Source: Pelomonas saccharophila_A
GTDB taxonomy: Bacteria > Pseudomonadota > Gammaproteobacteria > Burkholderiales > Burkholderiaceae_C
Length of the DNA: 64,000 nucleotides
Direction of reading: 5' to 3'
Assembly (NCBI RefSeq): GCF_031458095.1
Contig: NZ_JAVDXU010000002.1
Span: 248,001-312,000 of the forward strand
Part shown: piece after piece, positions 17,181 to 24,566 of the stretch
How the letters are laid out: every line of letters starts with the position of its first letter
Position numbering within the stretch: position 1 is the stretch's first letter
Position numbers and translations under genes: made by a program
Notes under the pieces: generated by a model
Told to the model about the DNA's origin: nothing
The model's input: the letters and a program-made list of their open reading frames with translations, nothing else
The model's database searches: none

Positions 17181-19072
17181 CTTGGCAGCCGGTCGCGCCC
17201 GAGGCGTGGCGTCCCCGAGGCATTCCGGACCTGGAGCCCAATGCATGGACGGCATTGCGGCGCCAGGCGTCGACGCTGGTCGTCGCCGGGCCCGGCGCTG
17301 GCAAGTCGGAGTTCCTGGCTCAGCGCGCGGCCTATCTGTTGGAGGCCGGGCTGTGCCAGGGACCCAAGCAGATCCTCGCGATCTCCTTCAAGACGGACGC
17401 GGCCGCCAACCTCGCGGCGCGCGTGCGCAAGCGCTGCCCGCCCGAGCTGTCCAGCAGGTTCACGTCGCTCACCTTCGACGCGTTCACCAAGAGCCTGGTC
17501 GACCGCTTCCTCTCCGTCATCCCGCAGATCTGGCGCCCGACGCGGCCCTACGACATCGCCTTCCCTACAAGGCGCATGTTCGAGGACGCGCTGAACGAGA
17601 TCCGTGATCAGGCGCCAACTGCTTTGCAGGCCGGGATTGCCGCCCTCGCCCCAGAGTGGTTCGAGACCTTCAACGTGGGCGGTCTTCGGCTGCCGATAGA
17701 GATGCCCGATGGGGCCGTGACTCCCGAGCAATTTGCGGTCTATCACTGGCTGCAGCGGCAGCTGCGCGGTGCGCGCGCATCCAAGCTCAGTTTCGTTACT
17801 TTGAATCGCCTGGCGGAACTGATCGTGCGTGGCAATCAGAAGATCGCACGCGCCCTGCGCATGACCTATCCCTTCGTGTTCGTGGACGAGTTCCAGGACA
17901 CGACGTTTGCCCAGTACGACTTCTTGCTCTCAGCGTTCGGCCACGGCGCCACGACCGTTACGGCGGTTGGGGACCACAAGCAGCGGATCATGGGGTGGGC
18001 CGGTGCGCGCCAGGATGCCTTTGAGCGGTTCGAGGCTGACTTCGGCGCGCAGCGCGTCAACCTGCTCTTCAACTTCAGGTCGTCGCCAGAGCTGGTGCGC
18101 GTGCAGCACTTCGTGGCCCAGGCGCTAGACCCGCACTCGCCATTGATCCAGTCTCAGGCGCCAGGCCAGCTTGATCGGGACGTTGTTCAGGTGTGGCGCA
18201 GTCGCTCGACCATCGTGGAGCAGCAGCGCCTTGCCGAGTGGATTGCGGCGGACATGGCTGCTCGCCGCAAGCAGCCTCGCGACTATGTGCTGTTGGTGCG
18301 GCAGAGGGCCGATCAGTTCGAGGAAGAACTGCAGCCAGCGTTTGCTGCACTGGGCCTCAGCCTGCGCAACGAAAGCCGGGCGGTTGGCAGGACCAATGTG
18401 CAGGATCTAATGGTCGACGACGCGGCTTCGGTCGCGTTGTGTGCCCTGCGGCTTGCGACGGGGCAGCGCAGCGCAGCAGCCTGGTCGACGCTCTCCGGCG
18501 CCGTCTACGCGGTCAGGGGTGCTGAAGAAGATGATGAGCTGCTTCGCGCCCGGGCCGACCGCGACCTGCAGCAGTTCCTGGGCGAGTTGGGGCGGGACAT
18601 CCGCGACCAGGTGCCATCCACTGAATTGGCAGAAGAGATCTCGCGTCGGATCTTTGAGTTCCTGGGCGTGCCTGCACTTAAGGCTGCCTTTAGCGCCTAC
18701 ACGCGCAACGACTTGCTCGAAGTGATGATGGAGGCGTTCTCGCTGCACCTGCAGCAATCGGCCTGCGAGGCGGGGTCGTGGCCAGCATGCATCGACCGCT
18801 TCGTCGGCGCTCACGACATCCCGATGATGACGGTGCACAAGAGCAAGGGGCTGGAGTACGACACGGTCTTCTTCGTCGGCCTGGACGACCGGTCCTGGTG
18901 GGCCCACACACCAGGGAACCCGGAGGGCATCGCGACCTTCTTTGTGGCTTTGTCGCGTGCCAAGCAGCGAGCTGTCTTTCTGTTCTGCGAGCACCGCGGA
19001 GCGCGGCAACGCATCTCCGAGTTGTACGAGATGCTCACCCGTGCCGGGGTCGAAGAGACGGTCGTCGACTGA
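17177..19072 (+). CDS. gajB: GajB-like UvrD/Rep-family helicase (Gabija)
   Basis: Superfamily 1 DNA helicase of 631 residues, partner of the upstream GajA-like nuclease. Motifs in order: Walker A 'VAGPGAGKSEF' (~37-47), motif Ia 'ILAISFKTDAA', Walker B 'FVFVDEFQDT' (~232-241), motif III 'VGDHKQRIMGWAGA', motif V 'MTVHKSKGLEYDTVFFVGL' (~549-567) and motif VI 'VALSRAKQR'. All are intact, so an active ATPase is expected. It overlaps gajA by four bases, which indicates translational coupling. It is longer than the best-studied GajB proteins (about 500 residues). Confidence 0.85.
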   Translation: MTWQPVAPEAWRPRGIPDLEPNAWTALRRQASTLVVAGPGAGKSEFLAQRAAYLLEAGLCQGPKQILAISFKTDAAANLAARVRKRCPPELSSRFTSLTFDAFTKSLVDRFLSVIPQIWRPTRPYDIAFPTRRMFEDALNEIRDQAPTALQAGIAALAPEWFETFNVGGLRLPIEMPDGAVTPEQFAVYHWLQRQLRGARASKLSFVTLNRLAELIVRGNQKIARALRMTYPFVFVDEFQDTTFAQYDFLLSAFGHGATTVTAVGDHKQRIMGWAGARQDAFERFEADFGAQRVNLLFNFRSSPELVRVQHFVAQALDPHSPLIQSQAPGQLDRDVVQVWRSRSTIVEQQRLAEWIAADMAARRKQPRDYVLLVRQRADQFEEELQPAFAALGLSLRNESRAVGRTNVQDLMVDDAASVALCALRLATGQRSAAAWSTLSGAVYAVRGAEEDDELLRARADRDLQQFLGELGRDIRDQVPSTELAEEISRRIFEFLGVPALKAAFSAYTRNDLLEVMMEAFSLHLQQSACEAGSWPACIDRFVGAHDIPMMTVHKSKGLEYDTVFFVGLDDRSWWAHTPGNPEGIATFFVALSRAKQRAVFLFCEHRGARQRISELYEMLTRAGVEETVVD

Positions 19073-19304
19073 CGGCGTGCTGGGTGGCGAGTTGCGCCGC
19101 GCAGTAGACCTACGTCCTATGCATCAGCGCGCACGGCAGAAAGGCGGCAAGCTGCCAAGTCTGATTCCGAGATCAAAACGGCAGCTCGGCGTCGTCATCC
19201 ATGTGCATCGCCGCGCGCAGCCGTCCTGCGTCCTGGTGCGGAGGAGCCCAACTCAGGCTTTGCCCCAATCCAACAAGACTGGGCGAATAGCAGAAACTTG
19301 CGGC

Positions 19305-19619
19305 GTGACCACTAGCTCCGTCCCCCTCCTTGCTGAGCTTGAAGACGAAGACGACCTAGACAACAGCGTAGGGCCCACCGTCCCAGACGAGACCTACGTG
19401 GGTCTAGAGCGGAAGCAAGCCCTGCGCCAAATCGTCAATGTCGTCGAGCGCCTGCCAGCGCCAGAGCGCCGCGTCGTTTTCACGCATTACTTTCAGCTCC
19501 ACACCTTCGAAGAAATCGCGTTCGACATGGGTCTGACGAAGGGCCGCGTCTCCCAGCTTCATCACGCGGCGCTGCGAAGAATTCGGGAATGGGGAAGCGC
19601 TAAGGATTTGCCGCGGTAG
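19305..19619 (+). CDS. Sigma-70 region 4-like DNA-binding protein, perhaps a fragment
   Basis: From a GTG at 19305 this gives 104 residues, of which the last ~60 (from 'LERKQALRQIVNVVERLPAP') match region 4 of FliA/RpoD-type sigma factors, ending in the helix-turn-helix 'IAFDMGLTKGRVSQLHHAAL'. Regions 1-3 are absent and the upstream frame has no sigma-like sequence. It is either a stand-alone region 4 regulator, as found in some phages and islands, or the tail of a lost sigma factor. No clear ribosome site is seen at the GTG. The gap 19073-19304 before it has no gene. Confidence 0.5.
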   Translation: MTTSSVPLLAELEDEDDLDNSVGPTVPDETYVGLERKQALRQIVNVVERLPAPERRVVFTHYFQLHTFEEIAFDMGLTKGRVSQLHHAALRRIREWGSAKDLPR

Positions 19620-19649
19620 CGCCGGTCCGGCGTGTCGCACGGGCGCCGC

Positions 19650-19677
19650 AAAAAAGAGCCCCGGCGCTTGGCCGGGG
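19650..19677 (-). terminator. Rho-independent terminator, minus strand
   Basis: On the minus strand a CCCCGGC/GCCGGGG stem (19659-19677) is followed after three bases by TTTTTT. It would end transcription of the small minus-strand genes at 19799-20313, although about 120 bases lie between. It may also stop antisense reading into the sigma-like gene. Confidence 0.7.
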
Positions 19678-19798
19678 TGGAAGTCGCCTTCGCTGTCACG
19701 ACAGGCGCCTGCTTAGGGAGGAAAAGCAGGGGGCCGGAAGGCCCGTCGCAACTCTACCCCTTCAGGGATCGACAACATGGCCGGGCTGCGCCTGAGGT

Positions 19799-20044
19799 TC
19801 AGCGCGGCGTCAAATGGCTGAGTCCCTGCTTAGCAGGCGTGCGGAGTGCCGTCTCCTGCATTCCCTTCCGGTATTCATAGAACGCTGTCGCCAGACGCTC
19901 GCCGAATCCCGGGCCGGTGGGGATGCTCATTACCAGTTTCCCTTGGCCATCACGCGCACGGACCATCCCGTCCGTCCGCTCAAAAGACAGCTGGCCCACG
20001 CCGGCCACCGGTCCAAAGCTGCGGTTGAATTCGAACAATGCCAT
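19799..20044 (-). CDS. Small hypothetical protein
   Basis: An 81-residue protein (MALFEFNRSFGPVAGVGQLS...) of unknown function. The start at 20044 has a GGAGAAG ribosome site at good spacing. The N-terminal half looks like a small beta-sheet ('LSFERTDGMVRARDGQGKLV'), with a basic tail. It is followed by a terminator on the same strand and preceded by another small gene, so the two may form one transcript. Confidence 0.55.
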   Translation of the reverse strand: MALFEFNRSFGPVAGVGQLSFERTDGMVRARDGQGKLVMSIPTGPGFGERLATAFYEYRKGMQETALRTPAKQGLSHLTPR

Positions 20045-20118
20045 CGCTCTTCTCCCATTCAGGTATTGAACGCTTCCGCGGTGGCCGCGTGGGGGGACGC
20101 GGGCAGCGGCTGCAATCG

Positions 20119-20313
20119 TCAGATGAAACGAATCTGGCGGCCCTCGAAGCACGCAAGCAACTGCTGCCAAGCTTCGTCGTCCATTTCGTTGACCTCCACT
20201 CCATCAAGGAACTGAGCTTTCCTGAACTCTTCGCGCACGGTATCGGGCCACACGTCATGCAGCCTGCGGGCAGCGGCCCGGCGTTCAGCGACTGGGAGTT
20301 TGATGGCGGGCAT
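20119..20313 (-). CDS. Small hypothetical protein
   Basis: A 64-residue protein starting MPAIKLPVAERRAAARRLHD, with an acidic middle ('DGVEVNEMDDEAWQQLL') and no recognised domain. The start at 20313 is preceded by GAGG about 8 bases upstream. Probably co-transcribed with the gene at 19799-20044. Confidence 0.5.
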   Translation of the reverse strand: MPAIKLPVAERRAAARRLHDVWPDTVREEFRKAQFLDGVEVNEMDDEAWQQLLACFEGRQIRFI

Positions 20314-20661
20314 TTCTGGCCTCGGTTCTGCTGTCTGCGATGGCACCAGTGTCCGAAGCCGTAGACGCATTGGGTATCGCCCTCAGGTGGGAGCCCAGCG
20401 GGCCCTATCCCCCCAATGGGGGAGACACCCCCCTCAGATTCCCCATTCAAGGCGATGGCCTGGGCCGGCGGTGACCGAGACAATGACCGTCATTGAACAG
20501 CACCTAGGAGCTAGCCACCGGCGTGCATGTGCCGCGGTATCGCGGCGATGACGGTATCCCGCGCCCCAGCGGCCGCCCAGGGCTTTCTACGGGCAGTCCC
20601 CGGCGACGGCCGTCGGTCGAAGCGCGAAACTCAGACCATCACCCAACTACGATCAGGCCTC
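20314..20661. other. Divergent intergenic region
   Basis: About 350 bases between small minus-strand genes and a small plus-strand gene. It presumably holds both promoters; no convincing -10/-35 pair, operator or RNA structure could be picked out by eye. Confidence 0.4.
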
Positions 20662-20865
20662 ATGCCGCTCGATACCCTGCCGAACTCCCGGGCTGAATTC
20701 GAGACCTTTTTCCTGAGCTCACGCAATGCCAGGCGCATTGACGATCTCGAACGCCGCGAAGACGGCACCTACATGCATCGGCACACCCAACGCCACTGGT
20801 GGACCTGGCAGTGCGCGCGAGCAAAAAGGGAATGGGCCGGGGCGTCGAACTCCTCGGCGAAGTGA
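20662..20865 (+). CDS. Small hypothetical protein
   Basis: A 67-residue protein beginning MPLDTLPNSRAEFETFFLSS, with an Arg/Asp-rich centre and a Trp/His-rich end (HRHTQRHWWTWQ). Its final residues after 'WWTWQ' look less protein-like, and a second open frame (20799-21005) continues in another register with more regular composition, so a frameshift near 20810 is possible. No function is recognised. Confidence 0.5.
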   Translation: MPLDTLPNSRAEFETFFLSSRNARRIDDLERREDGTYMHRHTQRHWWTWQCARAKREWAGASNSSAK

Positions 20866-21005
20866 TGGCTAGCGCTGGCTTGCAGGGGGCGGAGAGTTGG
20901 GCCGCGGAGTTTGAGGCTTGGTATGACCGGGAGGCATGGCCGAGTGAACAGCGTGCCACCGCTGCATTCATCGGCATGAAGCTACGGCAATTGACAGTTG
21001 CGTAG
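20832..21005 (+). CDS. Small hypothetical protein, or shifted end of the previous gene
   Basis: From an ATG at 20832 it encodes 57 residues (MGRGVELLGEVMASAGLQGA...), ending 'FIGMKLRQLTVA'. The frame is open from a GTG at 20799 and overlaps the previous gene. Regular helical pattern and aromatic residues suggest real coding. Whether it is a separate overlapping gene or the true C-terminus of the previous one cannot be settled from one sequence. Confidence 0.35.
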   Translation: MGRGVELLGEVMASAGLQGAESWAAEFEAWYDREAWPSEQRATAAFIGMKLRQLTVA

Positions 21006-21088
21006 CCCGCCCTCGCCTGAGGGCGCTGGGACGAGGTGACCTTGGCCAGGCCGCTTTAGCATCACGGCCTCAAGGCTGGAGGTTGCTG

Positions 21089-22066
21089 ATGTGCTACTCA
21101 GCGCAGATTTGGTCGGACTACCGGAAATACATTCGCGAGTTCCGCGCCAAGGTGGGGATCAAGGAGTTCCGCAACCTGTTCTTCAGGAAGGCCCAGGGCG
21201 CGCAGTTGCTATGGCCCAAGGGCATGGAGATGGTCTTCGCCGACCCACAAACCGATGAGGAGCGCGAGATCTGGGAGCTGATCCAGGAGTGCCGACGGAA
21301 CGATGCGTTGGTCTTCGAGAAGGGCCTGTTCGAACAGCGCAAGCGTGTAGTAGATGCTCAGCGCAAGATCGACGCGAAGCCCAACAAACCCAACAAGGGC
21401 GCGCACGAGGACGTGCGTATCGGCAATAACAAAGTCAGTTGGAATCTGACCAAGCTCGCCGACATCAACCGGACCGAGCCCAAGGAGGCCGACTCGCGGA
21501 TCTTCCCGGACTGGTACGTGCCGGTGATGACCATGCTCGATGGCGAACTGGTGGTGCGCCCGATGCGCTACCACTGCCGACCGGCCCGGGCGACGCCGAA
21601 ATACGACGAGGAATATCCCGACACCTTCAACGCAAGGCGGACCAGCCTGGAGAAGTTCTGGCGCGGCGAATGGGGCCAGACCCACGGCGTCATCATGACC
21701 GACTGGTTCTATGAGCACGTGGACCTTCACAAGGCCGAAGGTCGCGAGCTGCGCCCGGGCGAAGCGCCAACCGACACGATCATTACGTTCAGACCGGACT
21801 ACGGTCGCCCCATGATGGTGGCCTGCCTGTGGTCCCACTGGCGCGCAAGAAACGAGACCGAGGAAGACCTGCTGTCGGTCGCGTTTATCACCGACGATCC
21901 GCCGCCGGAGGTGGCCGCGGCCGGCCACGACCGCTGCGTGATTCCGCTGAGGCACGAGAACCTGATGGCCTGGCTGAACCCGGACGTGAACGACCTGGAC
22001 GCCCAGCAGGCCATCCTCGACGACCGCGAGCGCCCCTACTACCGGCACTACCTCGAAGCGGCTTGA
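21089..22066 (+). CDS. SRAP protein (SOS response-associated peptidase, YedK/HMCES-like)
   Basis: Shields abasic sites in single-stranded DNA by forming a covalent link through its N-terminal cysteine. The ATG at 21089 is chosen because it yields Met-Cys-Tyr-Ser, leaving Cys2 exposed after methionine removal, which SRAP chemistry requires; an in-frame TTG two codons earlier would destroy this. At 325 residues it is longer than E. coli YedK (about 220). A C-terminal segment 'AAGHDRCVIPLRHENLMAWL' carries the conserved His region. It is the first gene of a run of SOS/DNA genes ending in imuA-imuB-dnaE2. Its last 17-18 codons are duplicated at two other places in the element. Confidence 0.88.
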   Translation: MCYSAQIWSDYRKYIREFRAKVGIKEFRNLFFRKAQGAQLLWPKGMEMVFADPQTDEEREIWELIQECRRNDALVFEKGLFEQRKRVVDAQRKIDAKPNKPNKGAHEDVRIGNNKVSWNLTKLADINRTEPKEADSRIFPDWYVPVMTMLDGELVVRPMRYHCRPARATPKYDEEYPDTFNARRTSLEKFWRGEWGQTHGVIMTDWFYEHVDLHKAEGRELRPGEAPTDTIITFRPDYGRPMMVACLWSHWRARNETEEDLLSVAFITDDPPPEVAAAGHDRCVIPLRHENLMAWLNPDVNDLDAQQAILDDRERPYYRHYLEAA

Positions 22067-22081
22067 AGGACGCTCGACGAT

Positions 22082-22771
22082 ATGACCGACTGCTGGATTT
22101 GTGGTGCCCCAGCCGACAGCGCAGAGCACATGGTGAAGGCCTCGGACTTCCGCTCAGTTTTCGGAAAGGTGTCACAGGTCGCGCCGGCGTACCGGCACTC
22201 GCGAGATCACATGAACGAGCCGGTGCGCGGTGCTCAGGCCGGCATCCTGAAGTTCAAACCGTCGCTATGCGGGTACTGCAACAACGCGCGCACGCAACCG
22301 CACGACAAGGCCTGGCAGAGGCTGTCTGAGTACCTTCGCGACCACGAGCCTCCGTTGAAGGGCGGAAGGCGAATCCCGTTTGAGCGTGTCTTCACTGGCC
22401 CGGTCGCGCAATCGATGCTGGACGTACACCTCTACTTCACGAAGCTGCTGGGCTGCTACGCCTTTGAGTACGGAGTGCCGTTGCCAATCTGGGAGTTCGG
22501 GTTGTGCATCAAGAATGGCATTGCCCACCCGCACATGCGCCTGATCTTCGTTCCCATCACCTCGAACTCCACGCGCTACCAGATCCAGGTTGGGCACATC
22601 AACGCGGCGCAGGTCGGCAACCGTGCCGTCTCGGCGAGCTGGTTTTACATCGTCGGCAACATCGGCGTCGCGGTGTCCTATTGCGAGCCCGGCCGCGCGC
22701 GGCTCACGCGCGATCCAGGGTGGCATCCTGACGACGTTGGAACTCTGGTGCGCCTGGCCAAGGTGAGCTGA
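22082..22771 (+). CDS. Unknown protein with HNH/zinc-binding motif
   Basis: A 229-residue protein, 15 bases downstream of the SRAP gene. Its N-terminal ~75 residues carry 'CWICGAPADSAEH' (C4, C7, E15, H16) and 'LCGYCNNARTQPHD' (C63, C66, N67, R70, H74), which looks like an HNH-type zinc finger nuclease fold. The rest is mixed alpha/beta with no clear domain. Linkage suggests a DNA-damage role alongside SRAP; that is inference. No specific family is recognised. Confidence 0.6.
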   Translation: MTDCWICGAPADSAEHMVKASDFRSVFGKVSQVAPAYRHSRDHMNEPVRGAQAGILKFKPSLCGYCNNARTQPHDKAWQRLSEYLRDHEPPLKGGRRIPFERVFTGPVAQSMLDVHLYFTKLLGCYAFEYGVPLPIWEFGLCIKNGIAHPHMRLIFVPITSNSTRYQIQVGHINAAQVGNRAVSASWFYIVGNIGVAVSYCEPGRARLTRDPGWHPDDVGTLVRLAKVS

Positions 22772-22795
22772 GCCTACTCAGCCTCAAAGACGTGC

Positions 22796-23509
22796 TCAGT
22801 GGCGTGTCGGGCGGGCCGCACGCTTGGGCCGGCGGCAGTACAGGATGAGTTCGTGCAGCCCTTCGTTCTCATCGGCCAGCAGGCCGGTGCGCACGGTCCA
22901 GGTCTGCCGATCGGGCCAGTAGTCGATGTCCTCGTCGTGCGCGCGCACGACCAGATGCCCGTCGGGCGCGACGGTGAATTCGATGCCGGCCTGCATCAGC
23001 CAATGCGCGGCACCAGGCGCAGGTGGCGGCTCATTGGGCGCGCGGGTCAGGTCCTCGATGGCCAGCATGACTTTGACGCACTCGTCGTAGGTCAGGCTGG
23101 CCACGTGGGCCTCTTCCTTGCGGATGTTGAGCAGGCGTGCCATCCAGCTGTAGGCCTCGGCGCGGTTCATGCACGCCGGCGGCTGCCAGAGCGCGTCGAA
23201 CATGCGGTGAGTCTCGATGCGTGCCGCGCGCAGCTCTTCGTTGGCGAGGCTGCCCATCGGGAGGGTGCCATCGCTTTCGATTTCATCGCCGCCAGGTAGC
23301 GGTATGCGAGCGCCAGGCCTGTGACAGCCCACATGGGCATCGCAGCAGGTGCAGCGCCAGATGTAGCGCTCAGCCAGCTCCGGTCGATCCGGATACACCT
23401 CGGCACCCGTCACCAGCTCGACGGCCGAATGGCAGTACAGGCAGCGCTCGGGTGGGCCTAGGGGGACCCGCGGTGCGACATCGATCATCTGAACGGCGGC
23501 GGCGTGCAT
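22796..23509 (-). CDS. DUF3268-like zinc-finger protein
   Basis: A 237-residue protein with an N-terminal zinc-ribbon pattern 'CLYCHSAVEL' and 'WRCTCCDAHVGCH', matching the DUF3268 (zinc-finger-containing) family, followed by an acidic linker and a C-terminal segment ending 'LILYCRRPKRAARPTRH'. The start at 23509 is preferred over 23566, because the longer version would run into the LexA box. It is divergent from imuA, so the same LexA site could control both. Function unknown. Confidence 0.65.
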   Translation of the reverse strand: MHAAAVQMIDVAPRVPLGPPERCLYCHSAVELVTGAEVYPDRPELAERYIWRCTCCDAHVGCHRPGARIPLPGGDEIESDGTLPMGSLANEELRAARIETHRMFDALWQPPACMNRAEAYSWMARLLNIRKEEAHVASLTYDECVKVMLAIEDLTRAPNEPPPAPGAAHWLMQAGIEFTVAPDGHLVVRAHDEDIDYWPDRQTWTVRTGLLADENEGLHELILYCRRPKRAARPTRH

Positions 23510-23542
23510 CTGCGGGTGGACGTTTTCGGGCTGGATGGTGTA

Positions 23543-23558
23543 CTGTATAAATAAACAG
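23543..23558 (+). promoter_or_regulatory. LexA (SOS) box upstream of imuA
   Basis: CTGTATAAATAAACAG fits CTGT-N8-ACAG exactly. It lies 16 bases before the imuA start codon and about 34 bases before the divergent DUF3268-like gene. Binding here would repress the mutagenesis cassette until DNA damage. Confidence 0.9.
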
Positions 23559-23573
23559 CATTTCATTCAACCC

Positions 23574-24566
23574 ATGTCCGCGCACCCAGTGGAGGCCATT
23601 CTGTCCCCCACGCTCAGTCCCACCAAGCAGCTTGAGCTGCTACTGCCGCCCGTCGAAGCGGCGAGGCCTCCGTGCGACGTCGTTGCGGACCCGGTGGCTC
23701 CGGCGGTCGAGGAGACCCCTGTAGGCCCCGCCAGCGTGCCAGATGGCGTCCTGGCGTCCCCGACGCAGAACGCTGCCCCTACCGGCGCCGAACTGCCTTC
23801 GGAGCTGGCCGACAGCGTCTGGCGAGCCGCTGAGCTCGGCCGCGGGCGGGCAAGCTTTGTGGGCACGGGTTTCCCGGCGCTAGATGCCGAGCTGCCGGAC
23901 GGCGGCTGGCCCTGCGGCAGCATGATCGAGATCCTGCAGTCGCAGCCGTCGCTGCTGGAATGGCGCATGGTGGGGCCCAGCCTCGCGCCCCTGGTCAACG
24001 GTGGCCGGTCGGTGGTCGTCATCGGCCCGCCCAAGCCACCCTATCTGCCCGGCTTGCGCCACCTTGGCCTGACCGAGGACTGCCTGGTCTGGATCCGTGC
24101 CGACAAGCCCTCTGACCGACTCTGGTCAGCCGAGTTACTGCTGCGGGCCAACGCCGCAGCGGCGGTGCTGACCTGGCTGCCGCACTGCCTCCCGGGCCAA
24201 CTGCGCCGCCTGCAGGTGGCCACGCAGGGCTGCGAGGGACCCGTGTTCGTCTTCCGGCCCCTGGACGCACGCTACGACGCGTCACCGGCGCCGCTGCGCC
24301 TGGTGGCTTCGCAGCTGATCGACTGGCAGCTCAAAGTCGAGATCATCAAGCGCCGTGGCCCCACCCACGAAGCCCCGCTGCTGCTGGACTCCATCCCAGG
24401 TGGCCTGAACCACGTCCTGACGCCGCGCATGCGCCGGCCCAGCCTCATCGTCCGAAGCAAGGAGGCCCGACGCCATGTTGTGGGTCGCCCTCACAACCCC
24501 GCACACGCCGCTGCTGCCCGCCTCACCGAAGAAGTCCTCGCCCGCATTGCCGCTAGCCACGGCTGA
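23574..24566 (+). CDS. imuA: ImuA, translesion synthesis accessory protein
   Basis: RecA-like accessory factor of the ImuA-ImuB-DnaE2 mutasome, 330 residues. An N-terminal low-complexity stretch (Pro/Ala-rich, about residues 10-80) precedes the conserved core, with 'VGTGFPALDAELPDGGWPCG' and 'RSVVVIGPPKPPYLPGL', typical of proteobacterial ImuA; the P-loop is degenerate, as usual for the family. The start at 23574 follows the LexA box closely. It overlaps imuB by 92 bases in another frame, so the two are coupled. Confidence 0.92.
   Translation: MSAHPVEAILSPTLSPTKQLELLLPPVEAARPPCDVVADPVAPAVEETPVGPASVPDGVLASPTQNAAPTGAELPSELADSVWRAAELGRGRASFVGTGFPALDAELPDGGWPCGSMIEILQSQPSLLEWRMVGPSLAPLVNGGRSVVVIGPPKPPYLPGLRHLGLTEDCLVWIRADKPSDRLWSAELLLRANAAAAVLTWLPHCLPGQLRRLQVATQGCEGPVFVFRPLDARYDASPAPLRLVASQLIDWQLKVEIIKRRGPTHEAPLLLDSIPGGLNHVLTPRMRRPSLIVRSKEARRHVVGRPHNPAHAAAARLTEEVLARIAASHG

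Noticed and set aside
19173..19285. Minus-strand frame ending in the acidic tail DDDAELPF, resembling the SSB C-terminal tip
   Set aside because: Only the last few residues look like an SSB tail and no OB-fold sequence lies upstream; too little to call a relic.
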